Shown piece after piece: positions 1 to 9,939 of a DNA stretch of 64,000 bases. Positions within the stretch are counted from its first letter, which is position 1, and each line of letters opens with the position of its first letter. The DNA comes from Dyadobacter sp. CY261 (GTDB lineage Bacteria > Bacteroidota > Bacteroidia > Cytophagales > Spirosomataceae), in NCBI RefSeq assembly GCF_021440085.1, contig NZ_JAKCPW010000001.1, forward strand, positions 1,426,001 to 1,490,000. Direction: 5' to 3'. The translations under genes and the position numbers were made by a program. The notes under the pieces were generated by a model. That model was not told the DNA's origin and did not search any database. It saw nothing but the letters and a program-made list of their open reading frames with translations.

Positions 1-260
1 TTGATCAGTTGCCATACACCTACCAACCGCCAGAAATCCTCGCTTTCCTTCGCTTTCTCGATTTCCGCAGTATATTTTACCAACCGCCACCAACGCACGA
101 TCTCATACACATTTTCGGCAATGAAGGCGCGGTCGCGGGCACCCCATTTTTTATTGGATTTTAGTATTTGCTCAACAACACGGTCAGCTTGCCGGTTTTT
201 AACAAAAATATCCTGCAATGCCTCGACAGTAGCAGCAACAAGTCCTTTGTACAGTTTCAA
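1..260 (-). CDS. RsmB/Sun-type RNA (cytosine-5) methyltransferase, N-terminal fragment
   Basis: The first 86 codons of a minus-strand gene that continues off the left edge. The translation begins MKLYKGLVAATVEALQ and contains KKWGARDRAFIAENVYEIV, which resembles the NusB-like N-terminal RNA-binding region of Fmu/Sun/RsmB family methyltransferases. Those enzymes methylate cytosine C5 in rRNA or tRNA using SAM. The catalytic domain lies outside the window, so activity cannot be judged. An in-frame TAG lies just upstream at 264-266, and the only usual start codon after it is the TTG at 258-260. A terminator for the upstream gene lies at 330-354, so this gene probably has its own promoter in a very short spacer. 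Family assignment is moderately sure; substrate is unknown. Confidence 0.7.
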   Translation of the reverse strand, partial: MKLYKGLVAATVEALQDIFVKNRQADRVVEQILKSNKKWGARDRAFIAENVYEIVRWWRLVKYTAEIEKAKESEDFWRLVGVWQLI

Positions 261-329
261 AATTTTCTATTCCAGGGTGAAACAAGACGACAAATTTGGC
301 AACGGATCCGCTACAAACCAAAAACGCGT

Positions 330-354
330 AAAAAAGCCACGACAACGCGTGGCT
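330..354 (-). terminator. Rho-independent terminator after the GAF histidine kinase
   Basis: A perfect 7-bp stem, AGCCACG at 335-341 and CGTGGCT at 348-354, with a 6-nt loop. Read on the minus strand it is followed by six T (A's at 330-335 on the plus strand). It sits about 55 bp past the stop of the minus-strand kinase and before the RsmB-like start. Confidence 0.75.
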
Positions 355-408
355 GGTAGTGTTGGAACAGTCATAGAACGTTTGTTTTTTCGGGCGTATC
401 GATGTCGC

Positions 409-1638
409 CTAGTAGATATTCTGAGGAAGGCTAATTTCAAAATTTGTGCCGACGCCCGGCTCCGACGTGATATTGATCCGCCCTCCAAGGCTGTCAACCA
501 AATGCTTCACGAGAGACAACCCAAAACCAAATCCCTGTTCACCCTCCGTTCCGCCGGTAGACAAAGCATTGCCAGAGAGAATGGCCTGAATGTTCGCCTC
601 CGACATACCGACGCCCGTATCGCGGACGGAAATATGCAAAATCGGCCTGGCCAGGTCGATAAGCAGTCGTAAATCGACTGTCACGTCGCCCCCGTGTGGG
701 GTAAATTTCATGGAATTTGAAATCAGGTTACCCGTGATTTGCAGCAATTTACTCTTGGAAAAATGGATATTTTCCGTCAGCTGGCTGGTATGCACCAGAA
801 AACGGATGTTCTTGTGTTTCGCCTGCGGGCCATACAATTTTTCCAGCTTATCCCGGAAAATAGTCAGTGTGAAGCCCTGGGTAGTCACGGCACGCTGGGC
901 ATCGGGAATTTTTGTCTTGTCGCTATGCGATTCCAGGATTTCCTCAGCCAGATCTAGAATGGAATTACCGCTCTTATGGATCAGATTAATAAATTCCAGG
1001 ACTTCGTCCATCCGGTTTTGCTCGCCCTGGTCGCGGATAATCTGCGCCAGGCCCACTATGCCCCCCAAAGGGCCGCGAATGTCATGTGCAACCTTTTTCT
1101 GGGTTTGCCGCGCTTCCAGCAGCTTTGATTTGAGGCTTTCCATCACTTTATGTGTTTTCAGCCGCGAGACGATTTCATGAGCTATTATTTTAAGCAGCTC
1201 AACTTTCTCAGGTTCCAGTGTTTTCTGTTCATGGCCAAGTACGCATAAGGCCCCTATCTGCAGACCATCAGTCGTTTTAAGTGGAATGCCATAATAGTAT
1301 GTCACCTTAGGATCCCCGGTGACGTAAAACTTGTCCTTAAAACGTTCATCTGTACTCAAATCCCCAACTTCAAAATGATCCGTTTCCATGATAGTGTATT
1401 GGCAAACGGAGTCTTCCCGAAGCATCTGGTCAATGTCCAGCCCATAATTCGAGATCGTCCATTGGGTAAGCGAGTCGATAAGATTAACCAGCGAAATCTT
1501 GGTTCCTGTCACTTTGGCGGCAAGTTTGGCCAGCTCCTGAAAATTAATCTGGTGTTCCGCATAGTCGATATCCAGCTCGGAGAGGCCCATAAGACGCTCC
1601 ATTTCATTTGCGGGTACTGGTGCGTTAGAAATATTCAT
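409..1638 (-). CDS. Soluble GAF-domain sensor histidine kinase
   Basis: A 409-residue cytosolic histidine kinase with no signal peptide or membrane segment. Residues about 25-165 form a GAF domain (TKISLVNLIDSLTQW, YYYGIPLKTTDGLQIGALCVL), the usual small-molecule or redox-sensing module. A HisKA segment follows, with the phospho-acceptor His185 in VAHDIRGPLGG. The HATPase domain shows the N box (LISNSMKFTP), G1 (DTGVGM) and G2 (GFGFGLSLVKHL). The H box reads HDIRGPL rather than the common HELRTPL/HEIRNPL. No response regulator is adjacent, so it is an orphan kinase whose partner must lie elsewhere. The signal is not deducible. The ATG at 1636-1638 has no Shine-Dalgarno site, normal for this phylum. 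Confidence 0.9.
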   Translation of the reverse strand: MNISNAPVPANEMERLMGLSELDIDYAEHQINFQELAKLAAKVTGTKISLVNLIDSLTQWTISNYGLDIDQMLREDSVCQYTIMETDHFEVGDLSTDERFKDKFYVTGDPKVTYYYGIPLKTTDGLQIGALCVLGHEQKTLEPEKVELLKIIAHEIVSRLKTHKVMESLKSKLLEARQTQKKVAHDIRGPLGGIVGLAQIIRDQGEQNRMDEVLEFINLIHKSGNSILDLAEEILESHSDKTKIPDAQRAVTTQGFTLTIFRDKLEKLYGPQAKHKNIRFLVHTSQLTENIHFSKSKLLQITGNLISNSMKFTPHGGDVTVDLRLLIDLARPILHISVRDTGVGMSEANIQAILSGNALSTGGTEGEQGFGFGLSLVKHLVDSLGGRINITSEPGVGTNFEISLPQNIY

Positions 1639-2151
1639 AACTGAATGCCGTTTGTCCTCAATTCTACAAACTATTAATTAAAAAAGACAAGTAATTCGAT
1701 AAAAAAACCACAGGGGCGACTGCGTTCAACGGCGTGACAACAACCAAATGTAAACGTCGACGGCCAAACTAATACCCGGAAGAAGGAATGGATTTTGCTA
1801 TACTGTTAAGGGGTCGCTCAAAATTATCATGCATATCAAACTTCCTTCAAACAAGAATCTTGGAATAATTCTGTTTTTGTTATTTAAATAACAGTTGTAT
1901 ATTGTCACACCAACTATTCGTCTGTTAGGATTTTATCAGGTCAAAACATTTGCCAAATTAGACCTAACAGTGATAAGCAACAAATCTATCATTGTTAGAT
2001 TAAAAACCATTGTAAGAAATCACTTTAATTGGGCTAAAAATTAACATTTAGCATATCCAACAGTTAACAATGTTAGATTAAGCACAAATTTAATTTGCAT
2101 ATTTTTAAGAACTCTACAACAGCATAAAATTAGCTCGGCACCATCATTCCA
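1639..2151. other. AT-rich divergent intergenic region with repeated TGTTAG motifs
   Basis: About 510 bp without a gene, separating the divergent kinase and DUF2147 genes. It is far richer in A+T than the flanking coding DNA. The hexamer TGTTAG occurs at 1923-1928, 1993-1998 and 2071-2076, and inverted (CTAACA) at 1964-1969; two copies extend to TGTTAGATTAA-like words. This looks like a regulatory region for the plus-strand gene. Around 1711-1733 a short stretch weakly resembles one arm of the REP-like element found after polA. Confidence 0.5.
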
Positions 2152-2589
2152 ATGTATAAAATACTTTTTACTATATTTTTCTTAGCGAATTTCGGGCCTG
2201 TGGGTTCACAAATCATCGTAGCAGACCGGATTGTTGGAGAGTGGATTAATGAAGAGAAGAGCACGCGGATCGAGATTTATAAAAATGGTGAAGAGTATTT
2301 TGGACGCCTGCTGTGGGCTGAGGATCTCTTCGAAGCTGACGGGAAAACCTCCCGGAAGGATCTTCGCAACTCCAACGAGACTCTTCGCGGGCGTAACCTC
2401 TTACACGCGAACCTGCTATCCAACTTCGTCTTTAGCGAAGACCTTTGGGACGATGGCAAAATGTATGATCCCAAAAGCGGTAAAACATACAATTGCCTTA
2501 TTAAACTTCGTCGGGAAAAAATGGAAATCCGTAGCTACGTCGGCATTCCGCTTCTCGGTAGAAGTACCTATTGGGACCGCGTACCCTGA
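2152..2589 (+). CDS. Secreted DUF2147 family protein
   Basis: A 145-residue protein with a cleavable signal peptide (hydrophobic ILFTIFFLANFGPVG, cleavage near residue 19). The mature part fits DUF2147: an opening IVGEWINEEKSTRIEIYKNG, a central FGRLLWAEDL and a closing GIPLLGRSTYWDRV. These small beta-rich periplasmic or outer-membrane proteins are common in Bacteroidota and their biochemical role is unknown. Length is normal for the family. The gene stands alone, about 115 bp ahead of a monooxygenase gene, downstream of the AT-rich region with TGTTAG repeats that may regulate it. Confidence 0.8.
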   Translation: MYKILFTIFFLANFGPVGSQIIVADRIVGEWINEEKSTRIEIYKNGEEYFGRLLWAEDLFEADGKTSRKDLRNSNETLRGRNLLHANLLSNFVFSEDLWDDGKMYDPKSGKTYNCLIKLRREKMEIRSYVGIPLLGRSTYWDRVP

Positions 2590-2704
2590 CTTTCCCCCTA
2601 CCCTGCCCGTGAACGTTACTTTCCCCGCGGAAAGGACATTTTAACCCGGTAGACGAATATAAACGGCATTCGCCGTGTTATGCTTCAAATCACGCATCGA
2701 TCTC

Positions 2705-3718
2705 ATGAAGCATTTCAAACTGGGCATTCTCGACCAATCTGTCGTTCGGCACGACTCTAATGTCAGGGAGGCTATCCAGGAAACCATTACCACGGCAAAA
2801 TTGGCCGAAGACCTCGGTTATAGCCGGTTCTGGGTCTCCGAACACCATAATTCAACCTTTATTGCAGGCTCGGCACCAGAAGTCCTGATGGTCAGGCTGG
2901 CCGACGTAACGAGCCACATCCGCATTGGTTCCGGCGGGATTATGCTGCCCAACCACAGCGCCTTGAAAGTCGCGGAGAATTTCCGGATGCTCGAAACCCT
3001 CTATCCTGGCCGGATCGACCTTGGGATGGGCCGCGCACCAGGCACCGACCGCGTTACTTCGTCAATTCTCAACCCTTCCAACGATTTTAGCGAAAGCAGC
3101 TATTTGCGCCAGCTTGAACATTTGCAGCACTTTTTCAGGGACACGGCTGGCACAGAGCGCGGCTTTATCTACGCCACACCGCAGTCGGAGACGATTCCCG
3201 AGCAATGGATATTGAGTTCGAGCGGCGGCAGCAGCAATATTGCGGCACGTTTTGGAATGGGATTGGCGGTAGCGAAATTCATTAATGGCTTCGTTCGTCC
3301 TGATGTTGTCGAAGAATACAAGCGCAATTTCAAGCCGTCGGATCAGCTCGAAAAGCCGAAGGTGATCATTTCCGCTTTCACATTATGCGCCGAAACGGAG
3401 GAGGAAGCGGCATTAATGCGCAAAATGATGGACTATGTGCTCGTCGAATTCGAGAAAGGTAAATTTGGACCATTCCCTGACCCTGAAACCGTGCGTAAAT
3501 ACCAGTTCAGTTTCGGAGAGCTGGACCGCATCCGCTATAACAGCGGCCGGATCGTTTCAGGAACACCGGAGTCGGTAAAAGAGCAACTCACCAAACTGGC
3601 GGTTGATTTCGAAGCGGATGAAGTGATGGTTTCGACCATGGCAGACAGCTTTGAGAACCGCGTAAAATCCTTTCAACTGATTTCCGAAGCATTTAATTTG
3701 AGAGAACCGGTTCTTTAA
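2705..3718 (+). CDS. LLM class flavin-dependent oxidoreductase (luciferase-like monooxygenase)
   Basis: A 337-residue cytosolic TIM-barrel enzyme of the bacterial luciferase-like family. Family marks include LGILDQSVVR at the N-terminus, the SRFWVSEHHN strand, RIGSGGIMLPNHSALKVAENF and YPGRIDLGMGRAPGTD; the last is typical of the 'luciferase family group 1' enzymes. These use reduced FMN, supplied by a reductase, to oxygenate a substrate that cannot be predicted here. The ATG at 2705 is chosen because homologues begin KxxxLGILDQS; an in-frame GTG at 2675 would add ten atypical residues. The WYL regulator follows at once and an FMN reductase lies 1.6 kb downstream, a plausible flavin-supply partner. 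Confidence 0.88.
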   Translation: MKHFKLGILDQSVVRHDSNVREAIQETITTAKLAEDLGYSRFWVSEHHNSTFIAGSAPEVLMVRLADVTSHIRIGSGGIMLPNHSALKVAENFRMLETLYPGRIDLGMGRAPGTDRVTSSILNPSNDFSESSYLRQLEHLQHFFRDTAGTERGFIYATPQSETIPEQWILSSSGGSSNIAARFGMGLAVAKFINGFVRPDVVEEYKRNFKPSDQLEKPKVIISAFTLCAETEEEAALMRKMMDYVLVEFEKGKFGPFPDPETVRKYQFSFGELDRIRYNSGRIVSGTPESVKEQLTKLAVDFEADEVMVSTMADSFENRVKSFQLISEAFNLREPVL

Positions 3719-3754
3719 CTTTAATTTGTGCCGGACATTCCTTCACCGACACTC

Positions 3755-4702
3755 ATGAACCGCTTCGACCGCATCACCGCCATCCTGATCCAGCTTCAAT
3801 CCCGTAAAATTGTCAAGGCCCAGGACCTGGCGGAACGTTTCGAGATCAGTCTGAGGACGGTTTACCGCGATATCAATTCGCTGGCAGAGGCGGGAGTACC
3901 CATTATAGGCGAGGCAGGCGTAGGCTATTCCATTATGGATGGCTACCGCCTGCCTCCCGTCATGTTTACCAGGGAAGAAGCACGGACATTTATCACGGCC
4001 GAAAAGCTGATGGAGAAGTTCACCGATCTTTCGACGCAGTCGCATTATCAATCGGCGATGTACAAGATTAAAGCGGTGTTGAGAAGTACGGAAAAGTCGA
4101 TGGTGGAGAATCTGGAAAACCATATAGAAGTACGGCACAATCCGCGCGCATTTCATCAGCCGAACAGCAATACGCTCGATATTTTGCTTAAAAGTATTTC
4201 GGAACGGAAGATCGCGAAGATCCTTTACGTCGCGATGAGCGCGCCGGAGCCCGTGGAAAGGGTCGTTGAACCGGTAGGCATTTACCACGAAAATAATTAT
4301 TGGTATACCATCGCATTCTGCCATTTGCGTAACGACTACCGTAACTTCCGTTCCGACCGCATCCTTCAATGTGATATCACCGAGCGCCCATTTGTACACA
4401 AACACGGGCCACTCAAAGATTTCATGCACGACAGCTGGGAGAACGAAAATATGCGCCTGGTGCGCATACGTGTAGAGAAGCGCGTTGCGCGTTACATACG
4501 GGAACAGCGGGGCTATTACGGATTTGCCTCGGAAGTGGAACAAGGGGACTTTATTGAAATGACATTTCTGAGCGCGTCGCTCGAAGGCTTTGCCCGCTGG
4601 TACCTGATGATCGCACCGGAGGCCTGTATTCTCGAACCGGAATCTTTGAAAACGACTGTCAGACAACTTACCGAAAAAACTTTAGAAAATTTGGGTTGCT
4701 GA
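3755..4702 (+). CDS. WYL-domain helix-turn-helix transcriptional regulator (YafY-like)
   Basis: A 315-residue DNA-binding regulator. Residues 1-60 form a DeoR-type winged helix (RFDRITAILIQLQSRKIV, FEISLRTVYRDINSLAEAG), followed by the linker GVGYSIMDGYRLPPVMFTRE. Residues about 130-230 hold the WYL domain (YHENNYWYTIAFCHLRNDYR, RSDRI), with a C-terminal WCX extension. WYL domains bind small ligands or nucleic acid and usually modulate repression. The ATG at 3755 is preferred over a GTG at 3728 because the HTH begins directly after it. The closely spaced downstream DinB gene is a likely target, an arrangement common in this phylum. Confidence 0.88.
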   Translation: MNRFDRITAILIQLQSRKIVKAQDLAERFEISLRTVYRDINSLAEAGVPIIGEAGVGYSIMDGYRLPPVMFTREEARTFITAEKLMEKFTDLSTQSHYQSAMYKIKAVLRSTEKSMVENLENHIEVRHNPRAFHQPNSNTLDILLKSISERKIAKILYVAMSAPEPVERVVEPVGIYHENNYWYTIAFCHLRNDYRNFRSDRILQCDITERPFVHKHGPLKDFMHDSWENENMRLVRIRVEKRVARYIREQRGYYGFASEVEQGDFIEMTFLSASLEGFARWYLMIAPEACILEPESLKTTVRQLTEKTLENLGC

Positions 4703-4761
4703 TAATCCTGCTGACACAGGGCTGTCATAAGGTACTGTTTTCTTTGTAATGTACTTAAAAA

Positions 4762-4767
4762 AAGGAG
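4762..4767 (+). promoter_or_regulatory. Shine-Dalgarno site deciding the DinB start
   Basis: AAGGAG at 4762-4767 lies only 2 nt before the ATG at 4770; the upstream in-frame ATG at 4749 has no such site. A good Shine-Dalgarno motif is unusual in this window, where genes otherwise lack one. The close spacing is tight but still supports the 4770 start. Confidence 0.5.
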
Positions 4768-4769
4768 AT

Positions 4770-5294
4770 ATGTCAGCCACAATTGAAATTCCGACCGCAG
4801 AAAATAGCCTGGCCTATGCGATGAAAAATTTCGCGGATTATAACCATTGGGCCAACTGTACGCTTATCAACTGGCTTCGCACAAAGCCTGCCGAAATCCT
4901 CGAAACTGAGCTGAAATCAAGTTTTTCAACCATCCGGCTAACGCTCATTCACATTCTCGAGACCCAACGTTACTGGCTCTCGATCATCAATCCGAACGCC
5001 AATTATAGCGGCCAGGATTTCGATGGAGACCTCGAAGCAACATTTGATACGCTTATGGCACAATCTCAGGAGCTTGCCGAATACATCGAAAGCCTATCTG
5101 CCGAACAAATCCAAAGCGAGACGATCGTCGAAAGCCAGTGGTTCCAATGTAATTTCCCAAACTTCGAATATATAATGCACGTGGTCAACCACACCACTTA
5201 CCACCGCGGACAGATCATCACCATGGGCCGCAACCTCGGCTTCACGGACGCACCCATGACCGACTATAACTTTTATAATGTAATGGCTAAATAA
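4770..5294 (+). CDS. DinB family protein (four-helix metal-binding hydrolase/transferase fold)
   Basis: A 174-residue DinB/YfiT-like four-helix bundle. Typical marks are YAMKNFADYNHWANCTLINW near the N-terminus and a conserved VNHTTYHRGQI near the C-terminus. The His of LIHILETQRYW and the two His of NHTTYHRGQ match the three-His metal site of the family. Some relatives are thiol-dependent transferases (mycothiol or bacillithiol linked); most are uncharacterised, so no substrate is proposed. It lies 67 bp after the WYL regulator on the same strand. Start chosen at 4770 for the Shine-Dalgarno site and because relatives lack the MYLKKGD extension. Confidence 0.85.
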   Translation: MSATIEIPTAENSLAYAMKNFADYNHWANCTLINWLRTKPAEILETELKSSFSTIRLTLIHILETQRYWLSIINPNANYSGQDFDGDLEATFDTLMAQSQELAEYIESLSAEQIQSETIVESQWFQCNFPNFEYIMHVVNHTTYHRGQIITMGRNLGFTDAPMTDYNFYNVMAK

Positions 5295-5342
5295 GTTGGC
5301 AAGCGGTGAAACCTGTTCGGTCCCGTTTTTGTAATGTGATCT

Positions 5343-7285
<1,943 letters not shown>

Positions 7286-7290
7286 TTTTG

Positions 7291-7319
7291 AATGATCCGC
7301 CGTTCCACGGCGGATCATT
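7291..7319. terminator. Perfect 12-bp hairpin between convergent metY and oligopeptidase genes
   Basis: AATGATCCGCCG (7291-7302) and CGGCGGATCATT (7308-7319) pair perfectly around a 5-nt loop. It begins 5 bp after the metY stop and lies between convergent genes, so it may end transcription from both sides. A clean T-run is missing. CGTTCCACGG is repeated at 7301-7310 and 7340-7349. Confidence 0.5.
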
Positions 7320-7335
7320 CACTCATTCAATCATT
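7312..7335. repeat. Short 8-bp tandem repeat (CANTCATT family)
   Basis: Three 8-bp units in register: GGATCATT, CACTCATT, CAATCATT. The last two are exact words of the five-unit array at 29012-29051, 22 kb away, so this is a small dispersed tandem-repeat family. Confidence 0.55.
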
Positions 7336-7362
7336 CCCCGTTCCACGGAGGAAAATTCAAAA

Positions 7363-9507
7363 TTACTCCCCGATCCCCTCCAACGCGAACATGAACGCGA
7401 ACTGCAAGGCGATCTCTTTGAGATAGTCGAACCGTCCCGAGGCGCCGCCGTGGCCGGCTTCCATATTGGTTTTCAGGAGCAGGACGTTGTGGTCGGTTTT
7501 GTGCGTGCGTAGACGGGCTACCCATTTGGCGGGTTCGAAGTACTGCACCTGGCTGTCGTGCAGACCGGTGGTTATCAGCATGTTGGGATAAGCCTTTTTT
7601 TCAACATTGTCATAAGGCGAGTAGGACTTCATATAATCGTACGAGTCTTTGTTTTTTGGATTACCCCATTCATCAAACTCGTTGGTTGTCAATGGAATGC
7701 TCTCATCCAGCATGGTTGTTACCACATCCACGAACGGCACATCGGCGATGATTCCCCGCCACAAATCGGGCCGAAGATTGCTGATGGCGCCCATTAATAA
7801 CCCACCCGCGCTGCCGCCTTCGGCAAACAAATGAGCGGACGATGTGTATTTCTCCTTGATCAGAAATTCCGCACAGTCGATAAAATCGTTGAAGGTATTC
7901 TTCTTTTTGAACATCTTGCCGTCCTCGTACCATTGGCGGCCCATCTCCTGTCCACCACGTATGTGCGCAAGCGCGTAGATGAAACCACGATTAAGCAGGC
8001 TTAAACGCGTGCTGCTGAACGCTGCGTCCATGCTGTTGCCATAAGAGCCGTAGGCGTATAGCAGCAGCGGCGTCTCTGCACTTTTAGGCGTTCCTTTTTT
8101 ATATACTACCGAAACAGGCACTTTCACACCGTCGCGCGCGGTGGCATACAAACGTTCGGTCACATATTCCTCGGGGTTGTAGCCGCCGACCACCTCCTGG
8201 CGCTTTTTCAATTCCTTTTCGCGGCTTTCCATCCCGTAATCGTATACCGAACTCGGCGTGGTGAGCGACGTGTATATGTAGCGCAAATTCGAACTGTTGT
8301 ACTCGGGATTTGAACCTGCATAAGCAGTGTAGGCTGGCTCGCCGAAGTCGACATAATGCTCTGCGTTGGTATTGATATTGCGGATACGGAGCTTTAAAAG
8401 GCCATTTTTACGCTCGGTGATCACCAGGTAATCTTTGAAAACATCTATGCCTTCCAGCAGCACATCCGCGCGGTTAGGAATCACTTCTTTCCAGTTCTCT
8501 ACGCCGGTTTTGCCTATTGGCGTTTCCATCAGGCGGAAATTCAATGCATCTTTATTGGTCACAATCAGGAATTTATCGCCTTGATGATCCACATCGTACA
8601 GCACATCTTTTATCCGTGGCTGGAATACTTCAAACTTATCTTCTGGCTTGTCGGCATCGAGGATCAGATATTCCGATGACATGGTCGCCGACGATGCGAT
8701 GACGATGTATTTTTCAGATTTGGTTTTGCCTACGCCGATATAGTTGCTTTTGTCCTTCTCGGCGTATACCACCACGTCTTTCTTCGGATCAGTACCAAGC
8801 GAGTGCCGCTTGATCTTTTCGCTCAGGAGCGTTTTCGGGTTGGTAGCGGTGTAAAATAGCGTTTTGTTATCATTTCCCCATTCGGAGCCGCCACTTGCCG
8901 GATAAACTTTGTCGGGATAATGTTCCCCTGTTTCCAGGTTTTTGATGTAAATGGTGTACTGTCTCCTTGAAACGGTGTCCACACCATAGGCCAGCAGCGT
9001 GTTATCCGGACTCACATTGAAACCTACCGCAGAATAATACGGATGCCCCTCGGCCATTTTGTCGACATCCAGCAGGACTTCCTCTTTTGCTTCCAGCGTG
9101 CCTTTTTTGCGGCAATATTTGAAATACTGTTCGCCCTGCTCGCTGCGTGTATAGTACCAGTAGCCATTGCTAAACACCGGCACCGATTCATCTTTTTCCT
9201 TAATGCGGCCCTTCATTTCTGCAAATAGCGACTCCTGGAATTTCGCCGTGCCTGCCATCATTGTGTCGGTGTAAGCGTTCTCCGCATTCAGGTAGTCGAC
9301 GACCCTATTGCTATCGGGACCTTCGCGGAAGAAGTCGGCCATCCAATAATACTCGTCATTTCGCTTGTCGCCATGCATGCCAGTTTCATGGTCTTTTTTA
9401 TCTGCTACGGGAGGTGTGGCATCCGGCCATTGATATGCTTGTTTCACGGATTTGTTTTGGTTACACGAAAAAATGACAACAGCTAAAAATAGGTAAATAA
9501 TTCTCAT
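7363..9507 (-). CDS. ptrB: Oligopeptidase B, S9A prolyl-oligopeptidase family lipoprotein
   Basis: A 714-residue serine peptidase. The N-terminus (IIYLFLAVVIFSCNQNK) is a lipoprotein signal with a probable lipobox Cys near residue 15, so the enzyme is likely anchored in the periplasm. A seven-bladed propeller (about residues 70-430) caps the C-terminal alpha/beta-hydrolase domain. The catalytic triad is visible: Ser566 in EGGSAGGLL, Asp651 in TGLHDSQVQYFEP and His686 in EAGHGGASGR. The spacing and FEPAKWVARLR are typical of oligopeptidase B, which cleaves short peptides after Lys/Arg. It converges on metY and is divergent from polA across a long AT-rich spacer. Confidence 0.92.
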   Translation of the reverse strand: MRIIYLFLAVVIFSCNQNKSVKQAYQWPDATPPVADKKDHETGMHGDKRNDEYYWMADFFREGPDSNRVVDYLNAENAYTDTMMAGTAKFQESLFAEMKGRIKEKDESVPVFSNGYWYYTRSEQGEQYFKYCRKKGTLEAKEEVLLDVDKMAEGHPYYSAVGFNVSPDNTLLAYGVDTVSRRQYTIYIKNLETGEHYPDKVYPASGGSEWGNDNKTLFYTATNPKTLLSEKIKRHSLGTDPKKDVVVYAEKDKSNYIGVGKTKSEKYIVIASSATMSSEYLILDADKPEDKFEVFQPRIKDVLYDVDHQGDKFLIVTNKDALNFRLMETPIGKTGVENWKEVIPNRADVLLEGIDVFKDYLVITERKNGLLKLRIRNINTNAEHYVDFGEPAYTAYAGSNPEYNSSNLRYIYTSLTTPSSVYDYGMESREKELKKRQEVVGGYNPEEYVTERLYATARDGVKVPVSVVYKKGTPKSAETPLLLYAYGSYGNSMDAAFSSTRLSLLNRGFIYALAHIRGGQEMGRQWYEDGKMFKKKNTFNDFIDCAEFLIKEKYTSSAHLFAEGGSAGGLLMGAISNLRPDLWRGIIADVPFVDVVTTMLDESIPLTTNEFDEWGNPKNKDSYDYMKSYSPYDNVEKKAYPNMLITTGLHDSQVQYFEPAKWVARLRTHKTDHNVLLLKTNMEAGHGGASGRFDYLKEIALQFAFMFALEGIGE

Positions 9508-9939
9508 CGGTTATAATTGGTTAATATTTAACTGATTATCAATTACTTAAATTCTAATATACATATTAATAGGAAAATACTTTTTATACATATTGAAAAT
9601 AAAAGACATACTATTCTTTCTAAATGCATTATACATACATTTATCGCTCAGTGTATTACACTTATATTACTTTTAATAGTTACAGATTGATTATTAGATA
9701 ATTATACTTTTAATATAATAAATACTTTTAAATAGTATAATACACATTATATATTAATACTTAACTTACTGAACTACCTTAACATTAGTATTTTTTGTTT
9801 TAAAAGTATTGACCTTTTAATTAATACAAAAAGACTAATTCGGTTGATACTTCTCTTCTAAATCTACAAAAAACCACCGGCAAACCGTTTCGGTCGCGGG
9901 ACTTACATTATATTTGAGTTTCGATCATAAACTTACCTC
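9508..9939. other. Extremely AT-rich divergent promoter region (oligopeptidase B / polA)
   Basis: 432 bp with almost no G or C between divergent genes. No gene is visible. The nonamer TACTTTTAA recurs at about 9668-9676, 9705-9713 and 9723-9731, and inverted at 9800-9808, with near matches around 9568. It may be a curved or melting-prone upstream region, or regulator sites. A good -7 box for polA lies at its right end. Confidence 0.55.
9909..9916 (+). promoter_or_regulatory. Putative -7 box for polA
   Basis: TATATTTG matches the TAnnTTTG -7 consensus of Bacteroidota and lies 23 nt before the polA ATG. The -33 region reads TTTC instead of TTTG, so this is a candidate only. Confidence 0.4.

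Noticed and set aside
1..672. Long plus-strand open frame at the left edge
   Set aside because: It covers the antisense of both the RsmB-like gene and the kinase C-terminus; the minus-strand products have clear family motifs, the plus-strand one has none.
3743..4666. A 307-codon minus-strand frame opposite the WYL regulator
   Set aside because: It mirrors the WYL gene, whose HTH and WYL motifs are unmistakable; the mirror product shows no domain.
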